64,000 bases of DNA from Planctomycetaceae bacterium (lineage in GTDB: Bacteria; Planctomycetota; Planctomycetia; Pirellulales; Pirellulaceae), in NCBI GenBank assembly GCA_016794985.1, contig JAEUIQ010000007.1, positions 124,001 through 188,000 on the forward strand, written 5' to 3'. Below, one piece after another: positions 8,795-17,474 of the stretch (position 1 is its first letter; each line of letters begins with the position of its first letter). The translations under genes were made by a program, and so were the position numbers. Below the pieces are notes generated by a model. It had not been told where the DNA came from. It made no database searches and saw only the letters and a program-made list of their open reading frames with translations.

Positions 8795-10027
8795 ATGGCC
8801 CGTCCCAAAGCCAAAGCCCCAGAGCGCCGCTACCATATCTCAGGTCAATCTGTCGTCACAATTGACCGAAAAGACTTCTACCTTGGCAAGCATGACTCGC
8901 CAGAATCAATCGCGCGTTACGCGGTTCTGATTGCCGTCTACCAGCAAAACGAATTCAGCCTGCCCAACTGGTTCGATCAGGAGGAAATGAAACGGCGGGC
9001 AAGCCTCATTCTCGGGGAGCCTCCCCAGCATCAAGAGAACGAGCCGATCACCGTTCAGCATGTGACCGCAGCCTATCGTGAGTGGGCCAGATTCCGGCAC
9101 ACGCGGAAGCATGACCCGGAACTGATTCGAGCCAACCAAGTTTGCGGCGAGCTGGACAAGCACGCGGGGAGCCTACTCGCTGACAAGTTTGGTCCGCTTG
9201 CATTGCAAGCCCAACGTCAACGATGGGTTCAAGCGGGATTAAGTCGGCGGTATGTCAACCGACAAACGAACCTGGTGGTTCGGATATTCAAGCACGCGGT
9301 CGCCCAGGAGCTTGTTACGCCCGAAACTTGGCAGCGACTGAAGTCCGTGGAACCGCTGCGGATTGGGACCACCACAGCCCCAGAAACCGAGCCCAGGAAA
9401 CCGGTCGACCTGGAAGTCGTCAGAGCGACCGCCAAGCACTTGTCGCCGATTCTGCGCGCAATGGTGAGGGTTCAGGCCGCAACCGGAATGAGGCCCAGCG
9501 AAGTTTGCAACCTCCGTCCCATCGATATTGATCGGAGCGGCGAAACCTGGATGTTCCGGCCCGCTAAACACAAGACCGCCAACAAGGGCAAGCGAAAGGC
9601 GGTTCCGTTGGTCGGGGATGCACGGGAAGCGCTGGAGGACTATATAAACCGCCATCCCGAGAGCTTCTGCTTCAGTCCGAAGGAAACGGTGGCTTGGATG
9701 AGCGCCCAGCGCAGGTCCGAACGGAAAACAAAGGTTCAGCCCTCACAGAAGAATCGGGCCAAGAAGAACCCGAAGCGAGCACCACGAGACTGCTACGATT
9801 CCGTTTCGTTCAATCAAGCCATCAGGCGAGCTTGCTATAAAGCAAAGGTCCCGCACTGGTGCCCATACCAGCTGCGCCATTTGGCCGGAACCGTGGTTCG
9901 TGATGCCCTCGGCATTGAACATGCTCAAGCCCTCCTAGGCCATGCCCAAGTGGCAATGACGGAGCACTACACCCGCTCGGCCGAGCAAAAGGCCATCGAG
10001 GCCGCACAGCATACTCCCAGACTGTAG
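8795..10027 (+). CDS. int: Tyrosine recombinase (island integrase)
   Basis: 410 residues. The N-terminal part (about 90-190) resembles a SAM-like core-binding domain. The catalytic domain has the box I Arg in TGMRPSEV (about 230), then YQLRHLAGT (about 358-366), LLGH (about 378-381) and the Tyr in EHYTR (about 390). The usual His of the H-x-x-R motif is Tyr here; the Arg, second His and nucleophilic Tyr are kept. ATG at 8795 has GGAG about 9 nt upstream. The gene sits beside attL and points into the island, as usual for tRNA-integrating elements. It should catalyse recombination between the tRNA-Phe 3' end and the island's copy. Confidence 0.93.
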   Translation: MARPKAKAPERRYHISGQSVVTIDRKDFYLGKHDSPESIARYAVLIAVYQQNEFSLPNWFDQEEMKRRASLILGEPPQHQENEPITVQHVTAAYREWARFRHTRKHDPELIRANQVCGELDKHAGSLLADKFGPLALQAQRQRWVQAGLSRRYVNRQTNLVVRIFKHAVAQELVTPETWQRLKSVEPLRIGTTTAPETEPRKPVDLEVVRATAKHLSPILRAMVRVQAATGMRPSEVCNLRPIDIDRSGETWMFRPAKHKTANKGKRKAVPLVGDAREALEDYINRHPESFCFSPKETVAWMSAQRRSERKTKVQPSQKNRAKKNPKRAPRDCYDSVSFNQAIRRACYKAKVPHWCPYQLRHLAGTVVRDALGIEHAQALLGHAQVAMTEHYTRSAEQKAIEAAQHTPRL

Positions 10028-10064
10028 AATTGAGACATCGTGAGCGGAGTAATTACCCGCGCAA

Positions 10065-10109
10065 GTTGACCAGCCCCAAGGAAGTCTATTCGCCTTGGGA
10101 CTGGTTGAC
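10065..10109 (+). other. Long imperfect hairpin between integrase and next gene
   Basis: Arms 10065-10081 and 10093-10109 can pair over 17 positions with one C-A mismatch and two G-U pairs, around an 11-nt loop. No T-run follows, so it is not a typical terminator. Both arms contain the sequence TTGACC. It could be a processed RNA element, an mRNA-stability structure or a recombination-factor site. Confidence 0.55.
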
Positions 10110-10138
10110 CACACGATTCCAACAAAGGAATAGAGCCG

Positions 10139-10798
10139 ATGAAAATAAAAGATCTAGTCCGTGCCGTTACAACGGTTTCAAAGAAGATTTCTGATGAAGT
10201 TGCAGACGCTGGAAAAATTGCGAACGAATCCCTTGAGGAGCTTGATCGTCTGCTGGTAAAGGTGTACGAAGTGGGTTTGATCGATGATAACGTCTTTGGC
10301 TTGGCGATGAAAGACAAAAGGTACTGGGACGAAAAACTCACTTTGCCAGGTTGGCCGTCGATCACGATGCTCATTGACGACCTGCTCCAAAAAAACTGGG
10401 ACCGCTTAATGCTCGGGTGTAGTATTCGGGAATTAGCCGATCTCACTGGCATCAACGAATTTAAGGATGCGGAACGCTACTCATTTGCAGTTAAATCGAT
10501 ATTTGCGCAAAAGTTAGCGAAACTACTATCCGACACGGAACCTCAAATTGTTTGCAGGCAGTTAAACGCCCGGGGTGGCGCGATTTTCCGATACTTACTG
10601 AACAACCCAAGGGGCGTTACGTTCAATGAATTTCAAGACGCTGAAGATCCCGACACGGGGCAACGACTAACAAGATCAGAGGACCGAGATTCAATCAAAG
10701 CGATGCTTAACAGACTTTCGGGGAAACTAGCAGAGCATGGTTACCAGATCAAAGTTAGTCAATCGAAAAACCTGATCATGCTAGAGCGATACGTGTAG
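10139..10798 (+). CDS. Unknown island protein
   Basis: 219 residues, not recognised. The first 55 residues form a helical, charged N-terminus (DEVADAGKIANESLEELDRLLVKVYEVGL). The C-terminal ~80 residues (AIFRYLLNNPRGVTFNEFQDAED...MLNRLSGKLAEHGYQIKVSQSKNLIMLERYV) look like a winged-helix domain ending in a beta-hairpin. ATG at 10139 has AAAGGAA about 10 nt upstream, and a clear terminator follows 29 nt after the stop. The gene sits between integrase and the DUF1580 gene, so it may be an element-specific regulator or excision factor; this is inferred from position and the wing-like C-terminus. Confidence 0.7.
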   Translation: MKIKDLVRAVTTVSKKISDEVADAGKIANESLEELDRLLVKVYEVGLIDDNVFGLAMKDKRYWDEKLTLPGWPSITMLIDDLLQKNWDRLMLGCSIRELADLTGINEFKDAERYSFAVKSIFAQKLAKLLSDTEPQIVCRQLNARGGAIFRYLLNNPRGVTFNEFQDAEDPDTGQRLTRSEDRDSIKAMLNRLSGKLAEHGYQIKVSQSKNLIMLERYV

Positions 10799-10826
10799 TC
10801 CCAAATCTATTTGAAGCCCGAAACGG

Positions 10827-10859
10827 ACCCCGCGAGCCTCGAAACTTTCGGGGTTTTTT
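10827..10859 (+). terminator. Rho-independent terminator
   Basis: Stem ACCCCG (10827-10832) pairs with CGGGGT (10849-10854) and runs into a T-tract (10854-10859). It lies 29 nt after the stop of the unknown gene at 10139-10798 and would separate that unit from the DUF1580/primase unit. Confidence 0.8.
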
Positions 10860-10972
10860 AGTGCCTGATTGGTAACTGAAATAGTAACTTTTCGATTACC
10901 AAAGCAGTTACCAAGCCTAGCCTAGACTTCTTGCATTGGAGGCAAACAACATCAAACGCAAGGAGTATTTTC

Positions 10973-11221
10973 ATGGGAATGTCACCCGAAACGGCTGTCA
11001 GCCGGATTCTGACTGAGGACATTTTAACGATCACAGACGCACGAAAAGAGATCGCATCGATTACCGGTCAACGGCCTGATCTGAGCACCATGACCCGCTG
11101 GATTCATAGGGGCGTTGGAGGAACGAAGTTGGAGGCCATCAGAATCGGTCGCCAACTAATCACGAGCCGACAGGCAATCACACGGTTCATCAAAGAACGC
11201 ACCGCTAGGTCAATCGGATAG
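10973..11221 (+). CDS. DUF1580 helix-turn-helix protein (excisionase/AlpA-like)
   Basis: 82 residues from ATG 10973, which has AAGGAG 8 nt upstream. The pattern TDARKEIASITGQRPDLST then TMTRWIHRGVGG-KLEAIRIGRQLITSRQAITRFI matches DUF1580, short proteins known to me mainly from planctomycetes. The layout (HTH, 'RWIxRGVxGxKLEAIRIG', 'TSRQAIxRFI') is that of MerR/excisionase-type DNA-binding folds. Between the integrase and the primase it probably acts as excisionase or control protein of the island. The primase-polymerase gene begins 140 bp downstream. Confidence 0.8.
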   Translation: MGMSPETAVSRILTEDILTITDARKEIASITGQRPDLSTMTRWIHRGVGGTKLEAIRIGRQLITSRQAITRFIKERTARSIG

Positions 11222-11361
11222 GCACCAAAAAGCCAGCTGTTTACAGAGATGAAAGCAACCGGCTTGAACGCAAAATCAAAAACGGGCGCTGACCTGATCG
11301 CATCAAAAAGAGATGACCGGGCGCGAATGGGGCTGAGTCGAGTCGAGGTTCTCAACCATCT

Positions 11362-13893
11362 ATGTCTCATTGCCAAAACCAAGAAAGTATTATCATCGTG
11401 GACTACATCGACCTATACCGCAAACATTTTAACGCCAAACTGTTTCCGCTTCGAAAATTCGTCCTTGGCGACAAGACGAGCAAGCAGCCACTTGAAGCTG
11501 ACTACCTGGATAAGGACTACTCCGACGAAGAGCTGCGAGCGTATGTTTCCAAAGGTCATTCTCTTGGTTGGTCGCTCGGCCCTCGTGACATTGTGGCTGA
11601 CCTGGACGTCGCGACAGCCGAACGACCGGACAAGCAAGGCGACCAAATAAGGCCCTTGCTGGAGAACCTACTTGGTGACGCGAGATTCACCACGGTGGTC
11701 GAAGCACCAAGCGGAGGTAGGCACTATTATCTACGCTTGCCTGATGGCGTCGATTCCACGGCGATCAAAACCAAAATCCGCGAGCTGCCCAGCGTCGATA
11801 TCCTTCGGTTTCGCAATTATGTCGTCATTGCGGGAAGCAACCATTGGCAGGGAGGCCAGTATGAGTTCAGCGACGAGACAAAGCTCCTTGGTTTTTTTGA
11901 CAACGAAACTGTCAGCCCAGCCTTAATCAAGTACCTCCAGCGTGATGAGAAACTGGAATCCAAGCAAGTCGAACAGTCCAAGATCAGCACCAGTCTGCTT
12001 GATGGCATCTTGTCCGTGTTGCCGGTCGAGCAGTTCCGCGATCATGCAAGTTGGTTCTCGATCATGTGTGGGTGTCACCACGTTACGGAAGGCTCGGACG
12101 AGGGGCTCGAGTCGTTTCTAAAATGGTCACTGTCTGACCCCCAGTATTTCAACCACCAGTCAAAGATCGAGAAGCGGTGGAAGTCACTGGACCCGCACAA
12201 GACCCGCGGCTACACGCTCGGGACGTTGCTCTACGAGCTGCGGCAGTTCGGCCGTGAAGATGTGGTTGACTTGGTTCGTGTGCAGTTGGACTTTGGGGAC
12301 ACGCCAGTTGAATCGATACCAGGTATGGACTTCTCGGCTCTCGATATCCCAACGACGGTGACAAAACCACCAGCCAGTGCGAAACCTCGGTTCGAGAAGA
12401 CTACCGAAGAGATGGCGTTCAACGATCAGATTATCCAGCACTTGGCAAAGCAAGACGAGATCTATGCTCGCTTGGACCAACTGGTCTATGTGAGTGTTGA
12501 TGGGACATTACACCATCGGAAATTGAGCAGTCTAGGACTATGCGAGTATCTTTCCAGCATTTATCAGACCGGAACCTACAACGCCCTGGGTATGTGGAAG
12601 CCGTCTCTATTTACTCCGAGGACCGGGACTCAGATAGTCGAGCGAGAGCAATGGAAAGATGTCAAATCGCTGCGACGAATCACACCAATGCCCATTATCT
12701 CTCAAGCTGGATTGCATCAGACTATCGGGTACGATCCGATCACAGGACTGTACTACTACACACCCGATCACACCAAGATTCCAAAGGTGCCGAGAAGCCC
12801 AAGCAGGGAAATGGCCCAAGAGTCTCTGGCGATCATTATCGACTTGATCGATGAATTCCCGTTTGCCGATCCATGTCATCGGAGCGCGTGGCTTGCTTCG
12901 CTATTGGGCATTGTGGCCCGCCCAATGCTTGGCCCATGCGCCCCGATGACTGTGGTGGACGGCAATCGATCCGGTGCGGGTAAAGGGATGCTCTGCGACT
13001 TGATCGGTGACATCTGCTTGGCACCGGGGGGCGTCGTGGCAAAGTTCACTGGGCTCGATAAAGATGAGACTGAACAGCGGAAGATGTTTTTGGCCTTGGC
13101 CCGAGAGAATCCACTGATTGGTGTCTTCGATAACTTCAAGTCGGGGGGCTCGATCGGCTCACCGGTCTTGGACGCGATCCTAACAACCGGTTCGGTTAGC
13201 GGCCGTGTCCTTGGGCTCACCAAGATCGACCATGCCGAGTTTGATACAACATTGTTCGCCACTGCCAATCGCATTCAAATCGATCCGAATTCCGATTTAC
13301 TTCGCCGTATCTTTTATATCCTCCTGGAGACTCGCGCTGAGAACCCAGAGAAACAGAAGTTCAAGTATTCGGATATCCGCGCCCAGGCCCGAAAGAACCG
13401 CGGCATGTACCTTGCAGCAGCGTTGACGATCATGGAGTACGCCCGGACACATCGGGATAGTTTACCCGAAGTGACGCCGTGGGGCTCATACACTGGTTAC
13501 GATATCGTCCGACGGGTGCTTGTTGATCTTGGCGAACCGGATCCAAGAGACTCGGTCGCCAATCTGAGGGCCAATGAAGGCACTGATCGCGAACTTGCGC
13601 TAGTGATAGAAGGCTTGAAGCAATTAGGTGCGATCAACCGCGAGAATGGCCTAACGTCAGCTCAACTAGCAGACAAATTCGATTCGCAGGACGCTTTTGG
13701 AACAGCGAAAGAGCGCCAAGCCATACATGACTTGAAAGAGATACTCATCCGTGTCACTTCCAACCGAAAAATGTCGGACCAGATCGGTAATTCGCTCAAG
13801 AAGTACAAAAAACAGGCGTCTCGCGGCGAATGGCTAGTCGAAAAAGCGAACGCCCGGAACAGCAAAGTTTGGTGGGTCGAGAGCGTCGAGTAG
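11362..13893 (+). CDS. Bifunctional primase-polymerase with C-terminal superfamily 3-like helicase/ATPase
   Basis: 843 residues. The N-terminal domain has archaeo-eukaryotic primase (Prim-Pol) features: DIVADLDVA (about 78-86, metal-binding Asp pair) and APSGGRHYYLRLP (about 115-127). A PriCT-like helical domain (ILSVLPVEQFRDHASWFSIMCGCHH, about 213-237) follows. The C-terminal ATPase has the P-loop GNRSGAGKG (about 534-542) with an 'IGVFDNF' Walker-B-like strand and 'LFATANRIQ' sensor. Such fusions start replication of plasmids, satellites and integrative elements. A GTG at 11399 is an alternative start. It is the last plus-strand gene of the island's left module and converges on brxHI. Confidence 0.88.
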   Translation: MSHCQNQESIIIVDYIDLYRKHFNAKLFPLRKFVLGDKTSKQPLEADYLDKDYSDEELRAYVSKGHSLGWSLGPRDIVADLDVATAERPDKQGDQIRPLLENLLGDARFTTVVEAPSGGRHYYLRLPDGVDSTAIKTKIRELPSVDILRFRNYVVIAGSNHWQGGQYEFSDETKLLGFFDNETVSPALIKYLQRDEKLESKQVEQSKISTSLLDGILSVLPVEQFRDHASWFSIMCGCHHVTEGSDEGLESFLKWSLSDPQYFNHQSKIEKRWKSLDPHKTRGYTLGTLLYELRQFGREDVVDLVRVQLDFGDTPVESIPGMDFSALDIPTTVTKPPASAKPRFEKTTEEMAFNDQIIQHLAKQDEIYARLDQLVYVSVDGTLHHRKLSSLGLCEYLSSIYQTGTYNALGMWKPSLFTPRTGTQIVEREQWKDVKSLRRITPMPIISQAGLHQTIGYDPITGLYYYTPDHTKIPKVPRSPSREMAQESLAIIIDLIDEFPFADPCHRSAWLASLLGIVARPMLGPCAPMTVVDGNRSGAGKGMLCDLIGDICLAPGGVVAKFTGLDKDETEQRKMFLALARENPLIGVFDNFKSGGSIGSPVLDAILTTGSVSGRVLGLTKIDHAEFDTTLFATANRIQIDPNSDLLRRIFYILLETRAENPEKQKFKYSDIRAQARKNRGMYLAAALTIMEYARTHRDSLPEVTPWGSYTGYDIVRRVLVDLGEPDPRDSVANLRANEGTDRELALVIEGLKQLGAINRENGLTSAQLADKFDSQDAFGTAKERQAIHDLKEILIRVTSNRKMSDQIGNSLKKYKKQASRGEWLVEKANARNSKVWWVESVE

Positions 13894-14047
13894 TCGAATT
13901 TTCGGCCATGCGAAAATTGTATGCCCCAACTGAAACTCCGAACGCCACGCACAACGAAAGTCGCTTGGCAACCTAGAATCTTATAGAAGATATGCAACTG
14001 ATGACGTCTCGGTGCAAGTCTAGATGACCGCAAGCTATGTTGGCCAT

Positions 14048-16141
14048 CTATTCACGGGTAATCGAAAGCACGCGGGGTTCGCTTAACGCTTGCTTTACGC
14101 CGGCCGGGTCGTTGAAGCGCGAAGTGAACACTTCAGCGGCCAACGATGGCGGGAGGCACTCCGAGAACTTTAGGTTGGCCATTGCATTATCATTGGGAAT
14201 TGGTTGAACAGAATCAGGATGTAAGTTTGCCAGGCATTGCAGGATCTCGGCGGAACCCGAAGTGGTTGGAAACGTCAAAGCCAAGTTGTCACTCTTGACC
14301 TCATGCAAAGGCTTTATTGCGTTCGCAATCAGGTTATTGGCGACACCCCCGGCAAAAGTCCACCATGTTAACTTGCCATCCGGTGTTTGAACCAGGGAAG
14401 TCTTATTTTCCACAACCCAAGGATGCTCGTCCCGCAGGAGCCGAAACTGCTCAATGGTTCGACGCGACCAAGAGTGATGATTGTCGTCCGATGCCATGAT
14501 GCGGCGAATACTCTGGCAAACTGCGTGACTCAGCATTTGGCCCTCACCCAACCACCGAGAGCGCCCCGTCTCTTCCGATGGCTCGACATAGGCCAAGCGT
14601 CGATCCCAATCCAAGTGCTTGGTCGCCCAGCTCCGTCCGGCGAGCACTAAAATCGGTGGCCCCTCTTGTCGTTTGTAAAACGTCGATTCATGCACGTTCC
14701 CGAGTTCTTTCTGGCCATAAAGTACGGTGAACAATGGAGGTGTAGTAAACACCGACAACAAGTCCATGAAGTTCTGCCGCCCGAAGGTTCGTTCACCATG
14801 GGCTGCAAATGACAAAATTCCGTGGTCACTCCAAAGGACTTCGGAAGTCAGCATGTGCTCTACTAGTTCCGCGATTCGCTCTGTCGACATTTGGGCAAAA
14901 CCGGGCACTTGCCCGATCCACGAAAGCCATTGGGACTGCCCAACGCCCTGCTCTTGCAACACGAGCGCCATAAGTTGCTGGGCTAAGATATGATAGGGAC
15001 ATGGCGGCGCCTTTACGGGCTCGACGTATCCTCGTTCCCACAGCTCAATCAACGCGGCCGCTCGCATCAATCCATCTTCGCAAGTGCTTAAGAATAAACA
15101 ATTTCGAATGGTGTTGGAGCGGCGCCCAGTTCGCCCCATTCGTTGCAAGAAAGAAGACACCGTTCCAGGAGCATCGATCTGGATCACGCGATCCAGGTCT
15201 CCAACGTCCAAACCTAGTTCCAAAGAACTCGTCGCGACGATCACACAATTCTGCCGCTGAGCAAATGCCTCTTCGGCCTGCCTGCGCTCGGCCAACCCCA
15301 GCGAACTGTGAGAGACAAAAGTGTCGATGCCCAACTGTCGCAGGGAGACTGCCAACTCTTCCACCCGGGAACGACTGTCACAAAACACCAGTCGCTTCTC
15401 CCCGCGATGCAGCAGGCTGATAACTTTCGCCGCATTGGTCAACGATCCGACAAAGTCCAATTGCACATCAGGAATCGTCTGATCGCTTCCTTGTGGCCAC
15501 ACGACTTTCCGAGTGCGAGCAGACCCAGAAGATAACCAATCCAGCATCTCAGACGGATTGCCCACGGTTGCCGACAATCCTATTCGTTGAAGATCCCCGC
15601 CCGCAATCTTACCAATACGTGAAAACACCGAGAGCAAGTGCCAGCCGCGATCATCGTTTGCGAAGGCGTGCAGTTCGTCAATGATCACGACTCGGACATT
15701 GGCGAAAAAGCGATGGTGATCGACCTTCTGCGACACCAATAGAACCTCCAACGACTCGGGGGTCGTCAGTAGACAATCCGGTTGGTCATTTATGATTCGA
15801 CGACGTTCGCTTGGGGAAGTGTCCCCGTGCCACAAAGCCGCTCGGCGTCCCACAAGCCGCAAGTATTTGTCCAAGCGTTGTTCTTGGTTATTGAGCAACG
15901 CCTTGATCGGGCTGACATAGAGAATCGAAATCCCCTTCCAGCCTTCTTCAAGCATCTGAGAAATGACGGGGAAGAAAGCTGATTCCGTCTTGCCACCGGC
16001 GGTGGGGGCTAAAATAACCAGATTGGAGCCGGTCATGAAGGCGTCAATGGACAGCGATTGCACCTCACGTAATTCTCGCCAGCCCAGAGAGTTGACAATG
16101 TGATGCTGCAAAGCCGGATGTAGACGGTCAAAGGCACTCAT
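14048..16141 (-). CDS. brxHI: BREX type 2 Lhr-like DEAD/H helicase BrxHI
   Basis: 697 residues, superfamily 2 helicase. Walker A is LAPTAGGKTES (about 44-54), motif Ib SPIKALLNNQ, motif II IIDELHAF (about 149-156), motif III GLSATVGNP, and motif VI QRMGRTGRRS. This set and length match BrxHI, the Lhr-like helicase of type 2 BREX. It is the last gene of the operon, about 13 nt after brxD. Its role in exclusion of phage DNA is accepted only at the level that it belongs to the system; the enzymatic task is not settled. All key motifs appear intact. Confidence 0.93.
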   Translation of the reverse strand: MSAFDRLHPALQHHIVNSLGWRELREVQSLSIDAFMTGSNLVILAPTAGGKTESAFFPVISQMLEEGWKGISILYVSPIKALLNNQEQRLDKYLRLVGRRAALWHGDTSPSERRRIINDQPDCLLTTPESLEVLLVSQKVDHHRFFANVRVVIIDELHAFANDDRGWHLLSVFSRIGKIAGGDLQRIGLSATVGNPSEMLDWLSSGSARTRKVVWPQGSDQTIPDVQLDFVGSLTNAAKVISLLHRGEKRLVFCDSRSRVEELAVSLRQLGIDTFVSHSSLGLAERRQAEEAFAQRQNCVIVATSSLELGLDVGDLDRVIQIDAPGTVSSFLQRMGRTGRRSNTIRNCLFLSTCEDGLMRAAALIELWERGYVEPVKAPPCPYHILAQQLMALVLQEQGVGQSQWLSWIGQVPGFAQMSTERIAELVEHMLTSEVLWSDHGILSFAAHGERTFGRQNFMDLLSVFTTPPLFTVLYGQKELGNVHESTFYKRQEGPPILVLAGRSWATKHLDWDRRLAYVEPSEETGRSRWLGEGQMLSHAVCQSIRRIMASDDNHHSWSRRTIEQFRLLRDEHPWVVENKTSLVQTPDGKLTWWTFAGGVANNLIANAIKPLHEVKSDNLALTFPTTSGSAEILQCLANLHPDSVQPIPNDNAMANLKFSECLPPSLAAEVFTSRFNDPAGVKQALSEPRVLSITRE

Positions 16142-16154
16142 GTGAGTCTAGCGG

Positions 16155-17468
16155 TTAGAGGTCCAATTCAATATCATCCACCGAGTTGGCTTGTGCCTCA
16201 CGTTCGACACGATTCATCTCATGATTTGCCAGGGTCAGCTGATAATGCTGTCGAGGGTCGAAATCGGGATGCTGGTCGATTCGATCCAATACTTCAGCCA
16301 CCAACTTCTTTAGAAACAATCTCGGAGCGACACCAATCTTCCCGCCAAGTTTTCCCGTGACCGCTTCTGCAAGAACCCGAATATACTGATCGTCACATAG
16401 AATCCCGATTTGGGAACGAGCTTGCGAGTGTTGCTGATAAATGTCGCGAACCCTTGACCCTACCAAGCACAATCGAGACAAATCAAACGCTGGCAAGCGG
16501 ATCTGGATTGCCCGCGGATTGTCGTACTTGGCGTCTGTCGTGAAGTCGACATGTAGACGCTGGGCAAGCGGCTCGAGCCGACCAATACCTTGATGACCGT
16601 CGAAAAAGGCTGGTGTGCCAGTGATGAGCAAATAGAGACCTGGGAATCGCCCTGAATCCACTTCGTCAATCAACTGCCTCAATGCGTTCAAGCTCTTGTC
16701 GCGAACATCGCTGCGAACTCTCTGAATTGTTTCCACTTCGTCGAGTACCACTAATAACCCCGGGTGTCCCGAGTCGCGAAGAACTGTAAGCAGCCCTTGG
16801 AGAAACCCAAGTGCGCCAAAGTGGTCGATGTCGCCTTTTACCCCTGCAAACCGTTTAGCATTGGCGGAAACATTGGGTTGTCCAGATAGCCACGCCAAGA
16901 TTCCGTCAGCCGTGGCTGGCTCGCTGTTTCGTTGCGCATGCCGATAGCCACGCAACGCGGCACTGAACATTGGAGCCGCTTCTGAGACCTTAGTGAGTCT
17001 CTGCTCCATCAATTCCTCGGCACGGGCGACCAACTTTCCTTCGTCACTGGGGTCAATCAAACCCTCCGCCAGAACATCTTCTTCCAGCGTATAGAACCAA
17101 CCGTCGACAATATTCCGCAAAGCACCCTGCGCGGTGTCAGCCGTTGCCAAGCGTTCGTTCAATCGTCTGTAGACGGTTTCGAGTCGATGCAACGGAGTCT
17201 CGGTTTCAGAAACCTGGACCTCGGACGTTGCAAAGCCCAACTTCTTGGCTCGATCAACAAGCCATCGGGCGAAAAAAGTCTTGCCGCAGCCATAGTCGCC
17301 CCGCACGGCTTTAAACACGCTACCACCGGTTGCTACCTTTTGCAGTTCTTCGTCCAAAGCAGTTTCGAATCGCTCAAGCCCAACAGCGAATGCGTCCAGA
17401 CTGCTCTTCGGTACAGTACCGCGCCGGAGTGCGTCAATTATCTCTTCGCGACGTTGCGGACTTATCAT
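16155..17468 (-). CDS. brxD: BREX ATP-binding protein BrxD
   Basis: 437 residues from ATG 17468 (MISPQRREEIIDALRRGTVP); a TTG two codons upstream is also possible. Walker A is RGDYGCGKTFFARW (about 57-70) and Walker B is GLLVVLDEVETIQ (about 234-246), placing it in the AAA+/ORC-like P-loop group. The opening IIDALRRGTVP and the TETPLHRLETVYRRL segment are, to my knowledge, typical of BrxD. The TTG just after the pglZ stop, or the ATG 6 nt on, implies translational coupling to pglZ. BrxD occurs with PglW/X/Y/Z and BrxHI in type 2 BREX. Exact activity is unknown. Confidence 0.92.
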   Translation of the reverse strand: MISPQRREEIIDALRRGTVPKSSLDAFAVGLERFETALDEELQKVATGGSVFKAVRGDYGCGKTFFARWLVDRAKKLGFATSEVQVSETETPLHRLETVYRRLNERLATADTAQGALRNIVDGWFYTLEEDVLAEGLIDPSDEGKLVARAEELMEQRLTKVSEAAPMFSAALRGYRHAQRNSEPATADGILAWLSGQPNVSANAKRFAGVKGDIDHFGALGFLQGLLTVLRDSGHPGLLVVLDEVETIQRVRSDVRDKSLNALRQLIDEVDSGRFPGLYLLITGTPAFFDGHQGIGRLEPLAQRLHVDFTTDAKYDNPRAIQIRLPAFDLSRLCLVGSRVRDIYQQHSQARSQIGILCDDQYIRVLAEAVTGKLGGKIGVAPRLFLKKLVAEVLDRIDQHPDFDPRQHYQLTLANHEMNRVEREAQANSVDDIELDL

Positions 17469-17474
17469 GGACAA

